Positions 37,785 through 46,439 of a DNA stretch of 64,000 nt are shown here, piece by piece. Within the stretch, counting starts at the first letter, position 1. Every line of letters starts with the position of its first letter. The position numbers and the translations under genes were made by a program. Below the pieces are notes generated by a model. The model worked only from the letters and a program-made list of their open reading frames with translations. It did not search any database and was not told where the DNA came from. Location of the stretch: assembly GCA_021776375.1 (NCBI GenBank), contig JAJFGA010000010.1, forward strand, positions 1 through 64,000. Direction: 5' to 3'. The stretch comes from Hyphococcus sp. (GTDB taxonomy: Bacteria > Pseudomonadota > Alphaproteobacteria > Caulobacterales > Parvularculaceae).

Positions 37785-38815
37785 TCCGCTCCGCGCAGAT
37801 GGCGCACCAACGCTGCTACGTTTTCTGGCGGTGTCTCTGGCGTAAATCCGTGGCCGAGGTTGAAAATATAAGGAACGTCGCTGAATATTTTCAGCAAGTT
37901 ATCTGCGGCCCGTTTCATCTCTTCGCCGCCCTTAATCACCACCAGCGGATCAAGCCCGCCTTGAACCGTGGTATGGCCGCTTAAATAACCGCGCGCCCAG
38001 GCTGGGTTCATACCGTAATCAATGCTCAGCCCATCGCATGTCGCCAGCATTGCATATTCAGCCGCTTTTTCACCCACCCCCTTAGGAAACAAAATCACCG
38101 GCGTTTCCGGGTGGGCTTTTTTAACTCCTTGCGCAATTTTATTGAGCGGCCCTACCGAGACTGCATTCAAGACAGGCCACGGTAGTCCTCCAGCCCAGGT
38201 ATCGAACAATTGCACCGCATCTGCGCCGGCCTCGATCTGTGCATTCAAATAGTCAATTGTTATCTCAGAGAGGAGATCAATCAGGGTCTTCAAAAATGCC
38301 GGGTCGCGGTAATACCACTCGCGAAGCGCCGCCGGGTCACGCATCGACTGACCCGCCAGCATATAGGTTGCCACCGTCCAAGGCGCCCCAGCAAAGCCGA
38401 TCAACGCTTTTGTCGGATCAAGCGCGGCTCTGGTTCTGCGCACCGTTTCAAACACCGGTGCGAGGGTTTTCAAAACATCTTGCCTACGAAACCGGTCAAT
38501 ATTCTCAGGCGTTATCACCGGAGCAAGCCGCGGTCCTTCACCTTCACCAAACGTCAGGTTCTGGCCCATCGCATCCGGGATCAACAAGATGTCAGCAAAC
38601 AAGATTGCCGCATCAAGATCAAACCGGCGGATCGGTTGCAGCGTCACTTCGCTGGCAAGCTCCGGATTAAAACACAGCTCCAGAAACGAGCCGGCTTTCG
38701 TGCGCAGCTTACGGTATTCCGGAAGATAACGCCCCGCCTGCCGCATAAACCAAACCGGCGGTATGGCCTGCACCTCTCCGGCAAGGGCGCTAAGAAATTT
38801 TGATTGTCGTGTCAT
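37781..38815 (-). CDS. hemE: Uroporphyrinogen decarboxylase
   Basis: A 344-residue HemE that removes four carboxyl groups from uroporphyrinogen III to give coproporphyrinogen III. PPVWFMRQAGRYLPEY is the substrate-binding arginine motif, LFADILLIPDAMG the catalytic Asp region, and GFAGAPWTVATYML is conserved. It is the leftmost gene next to the putative oriC and faces away from it, exactly as hemE does in Caulobacter. Confidence 0.97.
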   Translation of the reverse strand: MTRQSKFLSALAGEVQAIPPVWFMRQAGRYLPEYRKLRTKAGSFLELCFNPELASEVTLQPIRRFDLDAAILFADILLIPDAMGQNLTFGEGEGPRLAPVITPENIDRFRRQDVLKTLAPVFETVRRTRAALDPTKALIGFAGAPWTVATYMLAGQSMRDPAALREWYYRDPAFLKTLIDLLSEITIDYLNAQIEAGADAVQLFDTWAGGLPWPVLNAVSVGPLNKIAQGVKKAHPETPVILFPKGVGEKAAEYAMLATCDGLSIDYGMNPAWARGYLSGHTTVQGGLDPLVVIKGGEEMKRAADNLLKIFSDVPYIFNLGHGFTPETPPENVAALVRHLRGAE

Positions 38816-38854
38816 CGGATGATTTTTTACCTATTAACTTTTCATAAAGGAATC

Positions 38855-38869
38855 TTAATAAAGGATTAA
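38855..38869. promoter_or_regulatory. CtrA box in oriC
   Basis: Perfect TTAA-N7-TTAA (TTAA at 38855-38858 and 38866-38869). A half-type site (TTAA-N7-TAAA) precedes it at 38834-38848. In Caulobacter, CtrA bound at such sites blocks initiation. Confidence 0.7.
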
Positions 38870-38915
38870 TTTAAAGAAGGACCGTGGATTTAGGGGATAA
38901 CAGGCAAGCGCTTCT

Positions 38916-38924
38916 TCATCCACA
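38916..38924 (+). promoter_or_regulatory. DnaA box
   Basis: TCATCCACA, one mismatch from the TTATCCACA consensus, within the putative oriC. Confidence 0.6.
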
Positions 38925-39033
38925 ATAAGCACCTTAAAGACTCACAGTTATTTGCGCAGGGAATATATTTTCAACGCCATGGTGAAAAGAGAGTTAAGCC
39001 CTTAAAATCATGTTACCAGCGGCAAATAGACCC

Positions 39034-39042
39034 TATGGATAA
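39034..39042 (-). promoter_or_regulatory. DnaA box
   Basis: TATGGATAA, that is TTATCCATA on the minus strand, one mismatch from TTATCCACA. It faces the opposite way to the box at 38916. Confidence 0.6.
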
Positions 39043-39200
39043 CCCAAAAATTCCAGACGGCGGTGATATAGCGAAGCCGCAAAGCTGCCCAGGTTAGTTT
39101 TTCTATTTCCCCTGGGCGCCAGCGCGGTAGGACTTTGGGGTTATTAACAGCCAAAATTCAACACTCGCGAAACAGATCAGTTTTCCCTTATAGTTCCCCA

Positions 39201-40079
39201 ATGTCTCAACCCGCACCAGACGCTGACACAGAACAGAAAACCGCGCGCAAAACCCCGCCGCTGGCGACGTTTTTTCATGTTCACCTGGTCTCCGATTCAA
39301 CCGGCGAGACATTGAATGCGATGTTGAAAGCGACCGCCTCGCAATTTGTTGCGGCCAAGCCTTTGGAACATATTTATGCGCTGGTGCGCTCCGCCGGGCA
39401 GATGGAAAAAACCCTGGCCGAGATCGAAGCCTCTCCGGGCATCGTGCTATATACAGTTATTAACCCGGAATTGCGTCGGCTCCTGGAGATCCGCTGCAGC
39501 GAATTGCAAACTCCGGCGATTTCTATTCTTGACCCGCTATTGAACGCCTTTACCGATTATCTGGGGCTTGAGCAGTCCCATCAGCGCGGTGCTCAGCACC
39601 AACTGGATGAGAAATACTTCAAGCGCATTGCAGCGCTTGATTACACGCTCTCCCATGATGACGGGCAGATGGTGTGGGACCTTGAGCCGGCCGATGTCGT
39701 GTTGGTCGGGGTTAGCCGCACCTCGAAAACACCAACATGCATGTATCTCGCAAACCGTGGCGTGAAGGCGGCGAATGTGCCGCTGATACCGACCTCAGAC
39801 CCGCCGCCGGAATTGTTTACATTACGAAAGCCGCTGGTTGTCGGTTTGGTCGCAAGCCCGGAGCGCCTCGCTCAAATTCGCAAAAGCCGTCTTGGCGGCC
39901 TTAACGCCGCTGGCGTCGCTGAAGAATATTCCGACCATGATTTGATCCGGGCTGAGGTGCTTCGCGCCAAGCGCCTTTGTGCCAAACATCGCTGGCCAGT
40001 GATCGATGTGACGCGCAAATCTGTGGAGGAAACCGCCGCTGCCATTCTCACCAAACTCTCTGCGCGCCAAAACCAATGA
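39201..40079 (+). CDS. ppsR: Pyruvate phosphate dikinase / PEP synthase regulatory protein
   Basis: A 292-residue DUF299 bifunctional kinase/pyrophosphorylase. It controls PEP synthase or PPDK by ADP-dependent phosphorylation and Pi-dependent dephosphorylation of a threonine next to the catalytic His. FHVHLVSDSTGETL is the family start and VLVGVSRTSKTPTCMYLA holds the P-loop. The ATG at 39201 gives the usual N-terminus. It begins at the right edge of the putative oriC and reads away from it; its stop overlaps the maf start. Confidence 0.93.
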   Translation: MSQPAPDADTEQKTARKTPPLATFFHVHLVSDSTGETLNAMLKATASQFVAAKPLEHIYALVRSAGQMEKTLAEIEASPGIVLYTVINPELRRLLEIRCSELQTPAISILDPLLNAFTDYLGLEQSHQRGAQHQLDEKYFKRIAALDYTLSHDDGQMVWDLEPADVVLVGVSRTSKTPTCMYLANRGVKAANVPLIPTSDPPPELFTLRKPLVVGLVASPERLAQIRKSRLGGLNAAGVAEEYSDHDLIRAEVLRAKRLCAKHRWPVIDVTRKSVEETAAAILTKLSARQNQ

Positions 40080-40678
40080 ACGCCGCACCACAAATCATTC
40101 TGGCGTCCGGCAGCGCAATCCGCGCCAATATTTTACGCGGCGCTGGCGTCTCATTCGAGATAACAAAGCCTAATGTTGATGAGGCGGTCATCAAAACCGA
40201 AGCCGTCGGCGCGGGCAGAACGCTGGAGCAAATGGCGATGATGCTGGCGGAAGCAAAAGCCCTTGATGTCGCCAAAACCACGGACGCTATCGTCATCGGC
40301 GCGGACCAGATTCTGGAATTTGAAGGCCGCGCCTATGACAAGCCGCAAGACATGGGCGAGGCGCGGACGCGCCTCGCGGAAATGGCGGGCGCAACCCATA
40401 CGCTGATCAATGCGGTGGCGATTGCAAGACAGGGCCGCATCATCTGGCGGAATCTTGAGCGCCCAAAGCTTTGTTTGCGGGATTTGACTGAGACGGAAAT
40501 CATCGCCTATCTCGCCGCTGCGGGGCCTGAAATTTTAACCAGCGTCGGCGCTTATCAGATTGAAGGCATTGGGGCGCGGTTGTTTGAAACAATAGACGGA
40601 GATTATTTCTCGGTCCTTGGCCTTTGTCTATTTCCTGTCCTCGACTGTCTGCGCCGCGAAGGCGCGCTGGCGTTTTAA
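40076..40678 (+). CDS. maf: Maf-family nucleotide pyrophosphatase
   Basis: A 200-residue Maf protein. The N-terminal motif ILASGSAIRANIL and ADQILEFEGRAYDKPQDM are conserved. Maf enzymes hydrolyse non-canonical or modified nucleoside triphosphates (dTTP, UTP, m7GTP) and may limit mutations or act in division arrest. The ATG overlaps the ppsR stop, and the aroE ATG follows one base after the maf stop. It belongs to the ppsR-maf-aroE-coaE operon. Confidence 0.92.
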   Translation: MNAAPQIILASGSAIRANILRGAGVSFEITKPNVDEAVIKTEAVGAGRTLEQMAMMLAEAKALDVAKTTDAIVIGADQILEFEGRAYDKPQDMGEARTRLAEMAGATHTLINAVAIARQGRIIWRNLERPKLCLRDLTETEIIAYLAAAGPEILTSVGAYQIEGIGARLFETIDGDYFSVLGLCLFPVLDCLRREGALAF

Positions 40679-40679
40679 T

Positions 40680-41522
40680 ATGGAGAAAAAACCAATTCTT
40701 GCCGGCGTTATCGGATCGCCCGCCGCCCACTCCTTGTCCCCACTCATACACACGATCTGGGCGCATCGTGCGCAAATAGACGGCTACTATGTGCCGATCG
40801 AGGTTCCCGCATCCTATGACGAATTCTCCCGAGCGATGGACGCGCTAAAAACGATCGGCTTTGCCGGCGTGAATGTGACGATACCGCATAAAGAAAACGC
40901 GTTGCGCTATAGCGACAAATCGAGTGACCTTGCCCCCAGAGTTGGTGCGGCAAACATGCTGACTTTCACCGACGATGGTTCCTATGCAGAAAATTCAGAT
41001 GTTACAGGGTTTGAAAAAGCCGTGAAAAGCGCAGCGCCGGATTTATCAACCAAAGGCGCCTGTCTCGTCCTCGGCGCCGGCGGCGCATCGCGCGCGATCA
41101 TTGTTGCTCTGCAAAACCTTGGCGCGGACAATATTTTTATTACAAATCGAACCGAAGAAAAAGCCGCTGCCTTGGCGGAAAAATTCGGCTTGAAAGCCGT
41201 TTCCTGGGCGCAGCGCAAGGGCGCCGTTGAAAGTGCGGAGCTTATCGTCAACACAACCAGTCTCGGCATGAGCGGGCAACCGCCACTTGAATTGGACGGC
41301 GCCAAAATAAAATCCGGCGCGGTCGTTGCCGATATTGTTTACACACCACTGGAAACGCCGTTCTTGAAGCTTGCGAGAGACGCAGGCAACCCTGGCGTTA
41401 ATGGCCTGACGATGTTGATGCATCAGGCGGCGCCTGGTTTTCGCGCCTGGTTTGGCGGTGCGGCCGAAGTCGATGAGGCTTTGCGAGCTGCACTGGTCGG
41501 TGAGCTAGAAAGGCGGCGATGA
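40680..41522 (+). CDS. aroE: Shikimate dehydrogenase
   Basis: A 280-residue NADPH-dependent enzyme converting 3-dehydroshikimate to shikimate in aromatic amino-acid synthesis. GVIGSPAAHSLSPLIH binds the substrate, VNVTIPHKENA carries the catalytic Lys, LGAGGASRAI is the NADPH loop, and NGLTMLMHQA is the C-terminal motif. It overlaps the coaE start. The prephenate-dehydratase-like protein at the left end belongs to the same general pathway but is not in the operon. Confidence 0.95.
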   Translation: MEKKPILAGVIGSPAAHSLSPLIHTIWAHRAQIDGYYVPIEVPASYDEFSRAMDALKTIGFAGVNVTIPHKENALRYSDKSSDLAPRVGAANMLTFTDDGSYAENSDVTGFEKAVKSAAPDLSTKGACLVLGAGGASRAIIVALQNLGADNIFITNRTEEKAAALAEKFGLKAVSWAQRKGAVESAELIVNTTSLGMSGQPPLELDGAKIKSGAVVADIVYTPLETPFLKLARDAGNPGVNGLTMLMHQAAPGFRAWFGGAAEVDEALRAALVGELERRR

Positions 41523-42121
41523 TGATCAAAATCGGCCTTACCGGCTCTATCGGTATGGGAAAGTCGACCGTCGCAAAGATGTTTGGTGGTTTCGGCGCGG
41601 CCGTGTGGGATGCAGACGCCGCGGTTCACCGGATGTATCAGCGCGGGGGCGCAGCCGTTGAGCCGGTAAGCGCGCTCTTTCCTGACGTGATTATAGGCGG
41701 CGCTGTAGACCGCCGGCGGCTGGCGTCCGTGGCGCTTGGCGCGCCTGCGAGCCTCCAAAAACTCGAAGCGGTGGTACACCCGCTTGTCGCCGCCGACAGA
41801 GAGGCGTTTATGACTGCCGCGGCGCATGCCGGCGTGGTGGCCGTGGTTTTGGATATTCCGCTGTTGTTTGAAAACGGTACGGAGAAATTCTTTGATGTTA
41901 TTGTTGTTGTCAGCGCGCCAGCCGATGTGCAGCGCACACGAGCGCTAGCGCGCCCGGGGATGAGCAATGAGAAGTTCGCCGCAATTCTCGCAGAGCAAAT
42001 GCCGGATGCGGAAAAACGTGACAAAGCCGACTATGTAATTTCAACGGATCAATCGCTAGAAGCGACGCGGGCGGATGTTGGACGAGTATATGAAAAAATT
42101 ATGGCGCGGGCGAAACCTTAA
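41519..42121 (+). CDS. coaE: Dephospho-CoA kinase
   Basis: A 200-residue P-loop kinase, the last step of CoA synthesis. Walker A is GLTGSIGMGKSTV; DADAAVH and VVLDIPLLFENG are conserved. Adjacent ATG codons at 41519 and 41522 are both possible. In most relatives dnaQ follows immediately; here a dienelactone hydrolase gene on the opposite strand overlaps its 3' end by 23 bases, which marks a rearrangement junction. Confidence 0.95.
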   Translation: MMIKIGLTGSIGMGKSTVAKMFGGFGAAVWDADAAVHRMYQRGGAAVEPVSALFPDVIIGGAVDRRRLASVALGAPASLQKLEAVVHPLVAADREAFMTAAAHAGVVAVVLDIPLLFENGTEKFFDVIVVVSAPADVQRTRALARPGMSNEKFAAILAEQMPDAEKRDKADYVISTDQSLEATRADVGRVYEKIMARAKP

Positions 42122-42974
42122 TCCGCTCCAGAAACGCCACATAGCGCGCCATAGCATCATCAGCATATTGTTTATTATACCAATCACCATAATCAGGTTC
42201 TGGAAATGGGTCATCGAACACATGTTCAGCATCAGGATAAACCATCAAGTCAATTGGTTCGCCAGCGCGTTTTCTGTCCTCGAAATAAGAAATGCATTGA
42301 TCGGCGTCGACGATAGTGTCGCTACCGGCAATTAAAGCCAAAACGTCCGGATGGCTGCGCCATTGACGGAGCCGTGATAGCGCGCCTGGACCGCAATAGG
42401 GATAAAACAAAAGCGCGCCGCGGATCTCCGGTGGGTTTTCATCAGTGTGCTTAAGGCCTGCCGGCCAGTGGTGCTTAAAGTCCATAGTCATATAATCCAT
42501 CACCGACCAGCCGCCATGGGACCAGCCAGCAAGGATGATGTGGTTGGCGTCAAGCCGCGCATCAGCTTCGGCTAAGTGAACGGCCGCCAACACGTCGCCG
42601 GCACGCTCCTGACCGAGCAACGCCTTGCCCTGACAAACAATATCGAGTGCGCTTTCGCGCGAATAACCGCGCGGACCCGTGCTATCGACAATCATTGCCG
42701 CATAGCCAGCGCGGTTGGCGACATCCGCCCACTGACGATGGTGCGGCACATTGATGCCGGCGCAGCCGTGAAACTGAAGAACCACCGGATAAGGCGCTGC
42801 GCCCTTCTCAGGAATGTGTATTTCAACCGCATCCTTGATCAGTTTGATGCGGTCTTCCAAAGATATCTTCGAGACTTTGCTTGCGGCCAATGCCAGCATC
42901 ATCGGCTCGCGCTTCCATGCGAGCGTCGCAGCGGCGACAGCGATGAGGATGACACTATAATGCCAAAGCTTCAT
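42099..42974 (-). CDS. Dienelactone-hydrolase-family protein
   Basis: A 291-residue alpha/beta hydrolase with an N-terminal signal/anchor helix (about 3-20). The nucleophile is in LAGWSHGGWS, with FHGCAG as oxyanion region, VDADQCI, and PDAEHVF holding the late Asp/His. Members hydrolyse cyclic esters or act on varied esters. The N-terminal helix suggests membrane or periplasmic location. It overlaps the 3' end of coaE tail to tail. Confidence 0.82.
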   Translation of the reverse strand: MKLWHYSVILIAVAAATLAWKREPMMLALAASKVSKISLEDRIKLIKDAVEIHIPEKGAAPYPVVLQFHGCAGINVPHHRQWADVANRAGYAAMIVDSTGPRGYSRESALDIVCQGKALLGQERAGDVLAAVHLAEADARLDANHIILAGWSHGGWSVMDYMTMDFKHHWPAGLKHTDENPPEIRGALLFYPYCGPGALSRLRQWRSHPDVLALIAGSDTIVDADQCISYFEDRKRAGEPIDLMVYPDAEHVFDDPFPEPDYGDWYNKQYADDAMARYVAFLERIKVSPAP

Positions 42975-42986
42975 CGGTGGGCTGCC

Positions 42987-43985
42987 TTATAAGAGGCCGG
43001 ATTTCTCCGCCAGTGCTTTTAATGACTGCGCCGGCCGCGCGCCGAAATGGCTGATAACTTCGCTAGCCGCGAGTGAACCGATAGCCCCTGCCTGTTGTAA
43101 AGAAAACCCGCGCGCGAGACCGAACAAGAGGCCAGCGGCGTAGCCGTCGCCGGCGCCAGTGGTGTCTTCCAGCGCTTCCGGCTTTATTGCCGTCACCTCA
43201 ACCACATCGCCCTCGCGAGGGATCAAGAGCGATCCTTTCTCCGAGCGCGTAACCGCCGTCAGCGGACACAATTGCCGCGCCTTTTCCGCAATGACGTTTA
43301 AGTCTTCGCTACCAAACAGGGCCGCCGCCTCAACATCATTGGCGAGGAGAATATCGACATGGCCAGAAATAAAATCGGTGAGGACGGAGGCTTGGCGTTC
43401 AACCACGCTTGCATCCGACAAGGTTAGCGCCCCGCGTTTGCCGTTTGCTTTTGCAAGCGCGCAAGCCGAAACAAACGCCTCGCGTGCGATCGGTTGCTCA
43501 AACAGATAGCCTTCAAAAAACGTAATCTGCGCACGTTTGATCTGCGCCTCATCGACATCGTCGGGAGAAACATACCCGGCAGCGCCAAGGAATGTCGACA
43601 TCGAACGCTGTGCGTCCGGCGTGACATTAATCAGGCAACGCCCGGTTTCTGGTCCGTCCTTTAGCGGCGCGGTGTCGAATTCCACGCCGAGGGCGCGAAG
43701 GTCATGCCGGAAAATCTCGCCGAGTTCGTCATTGGCGACCTTGCCGATAAACCCACCCTTGCCGCCAAGCGAGGCGATGCAGGCAATAGAATTGGCCGCC
43801 GAGCCGCCGGAAATTTCAATCGCAGCCGCCATGTCGGCGTAAATATCGCGCGCCTTGCTTTCATCAATCAGGATCATCCCGCCCTTGGGGATATCGTGCG
43901 CCGCCAAGAATGCGTCGTCGGCTTTGGCCAGAACATCGACAATTGCGTTGCCGACGCCGATGACGTCGAGTTGTGATCCGCTCAT
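42987..43985 (-). CDS. Adenosine kinase-like PfkB sugar kinase
   Basis: A 332-residue ribokinase-superfamily enzyme, closest in pattern to bacterial adenosine kinase: VIGVGNAIVDVLA, GGSAANSIACIASLGGKGGFIGKV, and the ATP/catalytic DTTGAGDGYAAGLLFGLARG. It phosphorylates adenosine (or a related nucleoside) to the monophosphate. The ATG at 43985 has GAGGG upstream; the much longer frame is not coding. It is 12 bases from the hydrolase gene. Confidence 0.88.
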   Translation of the reverse strand: MSGSQLDVIGVGNAIVDVLAKADDAFLAAHDIPKGGMILIDESKARDIYADMAAAIEISGGSAANSIACIASLGGKGGFIGKVANDELGEIFRHDLRALGVEFDTAPLKDGPETGRCLINVTPDAQRSMSTFLGAAGYVSPDDVDEAQIKRAQITFFEGYLFEQPIAREAFVSACALAKANGKRGALTLSDASVVERQASVLTDFISGHVDILLANDVEAAALFGSEDLNVIAEKARQLCPLTAVTRSEKGSLLIPREGDVVEVTAIKPEALEDTTGAGDGYAAGLLFGLARGFSLQQAGAIGSLAASEVISHFGARPAQSLKALAEKSGLL

Positions 43986-44199
43986 GAAATTCCCTCGCGA
44001 ACTTGTCGCCAAGCTTGAAGTTAATAAAGCAGCGCTTATAGAAAGCGCCCCTCGCCGGCGCAAGGGATGCTCACACGCAAGGCCGGTCCGGCAAGACTGC
44101 AGCGCTGCTGTCTGATTATTAACCCAAACATGGTGTTGATGGCGCTGGCGGGGGTGGCTACCGTCGCCGGCCCGGCCAGCCAATGGGTAGAAAAGCGCT

Positions 44200-44598
44200 A
44201 TGAGTATGTCAGAGACGCCAGCGATGTATCGGAAGTCAGGATTACCGCTGACGCTAGCGATGCTCGTGGGGCTACTGTTTCTTACAGCATGCGCATCGAC
44301 AGACGAGAGTTCGCCTCTGACAATTGCCGGTCCCACGGCACCGCCAGAGCCAGTATTTCGACTGAACGAGGTTTTAGGGGCCGCCCCGGCGACGCTTGAC
44401 GCCCGGCTTGGCGCTCCCGCCTTGACGCGCCGCGAGGGCGACGGTGAGTATCGCCGCTACAGTCTGTCGACATGTACGTTGATTGTTATTCTCTACCCGG
44501 ATGATGCGGGCGTGGTGCGTGCTGCCCATGTCGATGCTGCAGCGCTGACCTCAGACGATGAAAAACCAAACATTGAGGCCTGCTTAGCGGCAGGTTAA
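44200..44598 (+). CDS. Small hypothetical lipoprotein
   Basis: A 132-residue protein. The signal peptide ends at a lipobox (LFLTAC). The mature part has a repeated pattern seen in small alphaproteobacterial envelope lipoproteins: RLNEVLGAAPATLDARLGAPALTRREGDGEYRRY-like (here residues about 52-85), then CTLIVILYPDD. This resembles BamE/SmpA-like DARLG-x-P motifs, but that is only a suggestion. Function unknown. Alternative starts at 44206 and 44224 are possible. Confidence 0.65.
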   Translation: MSMSETPAMYRKSGLPLTLAMLVGLLFLTACASTDESSPLTIAGPTAPPEPVFRLNEVLGAAPATLDARLGAPALTRREGDGEYRRYSLSTCTLIVILYPDDAGVVRAAHVDAAALTSDDEKPNIEACLAAG

Positions 44599-44626
44599 GG
44601 CGTGATCAGGAAATAGCGGATAGATG

Positions 44627-44700
44627 TTTTATGATTCAATCATGTGACCATAAACAACCTGAAGCAGGATACGACCCAATCAAATAGAACCCTGCTCTAG
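44627..44700. repeat. Small palindromic intergenic repeat
   Basis: A stretch with GATTCAATCATGTGACCATAA, an internal AGCAGG/CCTGCT inverted pair (near 44662 and 44691) and the terminal CTGCTCTAG. This form of element, CTAGAGCAGG...CCTGCT, is common in alphaproteobacteria. It runs into the ampG stop codon and may serve as its transcription end. It is a different type from those at 3937 and 50123. Confidence 0.5.
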
Positions 44701-46376
44701 AATGCTTCTGTTTTGTTGTTAGCGCGCGCCTGGCGCATCCATTCCAGCGCTGAAGCGATAACAGCGACCAACCCAAAGGCGGCCGTTAAGTAAAATACGT
44801 AAGCAAAGCCGCGAATTTCCACCAGCTCGCCAACCGCACCCCGCCCTAGCGAGCCAAGCAGAAACCCTAATGAGGCGAGCAGCGCATACTGCACGGCAGC
44901 GTATTTTTTATTCACGATCGATGAAAGGTAAACGACGATCGCGGCGCTGGCGAAACCAACGGCGAGATTTTCCGCCGCAATGACAAGCATCAGCCGCGCT
45001 AAGGCGTCATTGACAGTAACGTCAAGGCTCAGAAAATTGGCGAGCGGCTGCATGAAACCAAACAGGCCATAAAGATGCGTTGCGGCCATAAAAGCATCAG
45101 TGTATGCGCCGCCAAGAGCTAAATCTGCAAATAATAAGTTGGTTGCTGCGGCGAGCACTGCGCCAGCAAACAAACAAGGCATCCTTCCGATCTTGAGGAT
45201 CGCCGCGCCGCCAACGCCGATCCCAACGAAAGTCATCAACGCCCCGAACAGCTTCGATGCGACCGCAACTTCGTCGAGCGTGTGCCCGAGGGCGCCATAG
45301 TTTTCGCCGAGATAGAACGGATAGGCGAAAGCGCCCCAAATCAGATCGGTAAACCGATAGGATAAGACAAGAACAAGCACCAGGATTGAAGCAACGCCGA
45401 GGCGGCTGATGATGTCAGCCAGGGGCGTCAAAACAGAGCCATAAAGCGCATCAAATATTTTTTGTCCGGGCCAAGCTTTTAGGGCGGATGGTTGCGGCGT
45501 TCCTTTGCCGGTCAGATAAAGCATGAGTGCGGCGGCGATTGCGGGCGCTATAATCGATGCAACAATGATCAAAGGTCCTGTCTGGCGCGTGAAAACCCTG
45601 GCGTTGGCCTGGTCCGGAGCGCTAAGCGCGAAGGCCATAAACCCGAAAAGGGCGGCGAAGGACCACGCCCAACCTAAAATAACCGGCGTCAAGGCGAGAT
45701 TGCGCCAGAGCGGCGGCGGCGCGGCGCCGAGCGTTCGGTCACGTTCGGCGATCTTGCTGTCAGCCGCAACAAAAACACCACTGACCGCGGCGGCCATGAG
45801 AAATGTCAGTACAACGAAGGTATTATTCCAGCCAATGCGCGCAGCAAAAATTAAAGCCCCCGCTCCGCCGAGGATGACCGACATTCGATAACCAAGCTGG
45901 TAGACAGCGGACAACAAATCAACGGTAATTTCCTCATCCGCCACCTCAATACGCCAGGCGTCGATCAAAACATCCTGTGAGGCGGACGCAAAAGTGCAGA
46001 CCACGGCGGCAATCGCGATGTAGCCGATCTGCGATGCCGGGCTGAGGGTAGAAATCGCGAGCAAGGCTGCAAGAATGACGGCCTGCAACAGCAAGATAGT
46101 TGCGCGGCGTTGGCCCATGCTAAAAATTTTGGGGGTCGGGGCGCGGTCGATCGCGGGCGACCACAAAAACTTGAAACTGTAGATAATGATGATCCACGAG
46201 AATACGCCGATCGTTGCGACGGAAATGTTCTCGTTGGTAAACCAGGCGTTGAGCGTGCCTGTGATCAATACGTAAGGCAGCCCCGCAGCGAAGCCGAGCA
46301 CGAACATCGCCCCGGTTTTTCTTTTACCGAGCGCACGGAAGAGGTCGCCCCACGCATATTTTTTTGACGCCGACAT
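44697..46376 (-). CDS. ampG: AmpG-like muropeptide permease
   Basis: A 559-residue major-facilitator protein with about 14 helices. It starts KRKTGAMFVLGFAAGLPYVLITGTLNAWF, typical of AmpG, and continues with SFKFLWSPAIDR and ASQDVLIDAWRIE. AmpG imports GlcNAc-anhydroMurNAc peptides released by lytic transglycosylases such as the MltA encoded at 2.5-3.9 kb. Larger than the E. coli form, with an extended central loop. Confidence 0.9.
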   Translation of the reverse strand: MSASKKYAWGDLFRALGKRKTGAMFVLGFAAGLPYVLITGTLNAWFTNENISVATIGVFSWIIIIYSFKFLWSPAIDRAPTPKIFSMGQRRATILLLQAVILAALLAISTLSPASQIGYIAIAAVVCTFASASQDVLIDAWRIEVADEEITVDLLSAVYQLGYRMSVILGGAGALIFAARIGWNNTFVVLTFLMAAAVSGVFVAADSKIAERDRTLGAAPPPLWRNLALTPVILGWAWSFAALFGFMAFALSAPDQANARVFTRQTGPLIIVASIIAPAIAAALMLYLTGKGTPQPSALKAWPGQKIFDALYGSVLTPLADIISRLGVASILVLVLVLSYRFTDLIWGAFAYPFYLGENYGALGHTLDEVAVASKLFGALMTFVGIGVGGAAILKIGRMPCLFAGAVLAAATNLLFADLALGGAYTDAFMAATHLYGLFGFMQPLANFLSLDVTVNDALARLMLVIAAENLAVGFASAAIVVYLSSIVNKKYAAVQYALLASLGFLLGSLGRGAVGELVEIRGFAYVFYLTAAFGLVAVIASALEWMRQARANNKTEAF

Positions 46377-46439
46377 AGTTTTCTCAGCCCTTTATAGACC
46401 GAAAAGGCTAGGGGAGTTTTCCGTCAGAATAAAGGCGGT

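Larger units (their letters stand above)
38816..39200. other. Putative chromosomal replication origin (oriC)
   Basis: A 385-base AT-rich gap in an otherwise GC-rich region, between hemE and ppsR, the same gene pair that brackets Cori in Caulobacter. It contains DnaA-box-like 9-mers: TCATCCACA (38916-38924) and TATGGATAA (39034-39042), each one base off TTATCCACA or its complement. It also has weaker matches near 38884 and 38894, a perfect CtrA box (38855-38869), a GANTC methylation site (GACTC, 38939-38943), and A/T runs. The three parS sites are 13-16 kb away. dnaA is not in the window. Confidence 0.75.

Noticed and set aside
38994-39005. TTAA-N4-TTAA in oriC
   Set aside because: Wrong spacing for CtrA.
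43986-44336. Upstream extension of the adenosine kinase frame
   Set aside because: The family N-terminus begins at MSGSQLDVIGVGN, with GAGGG before it; the extension overlaps the small lipoprotein gene.
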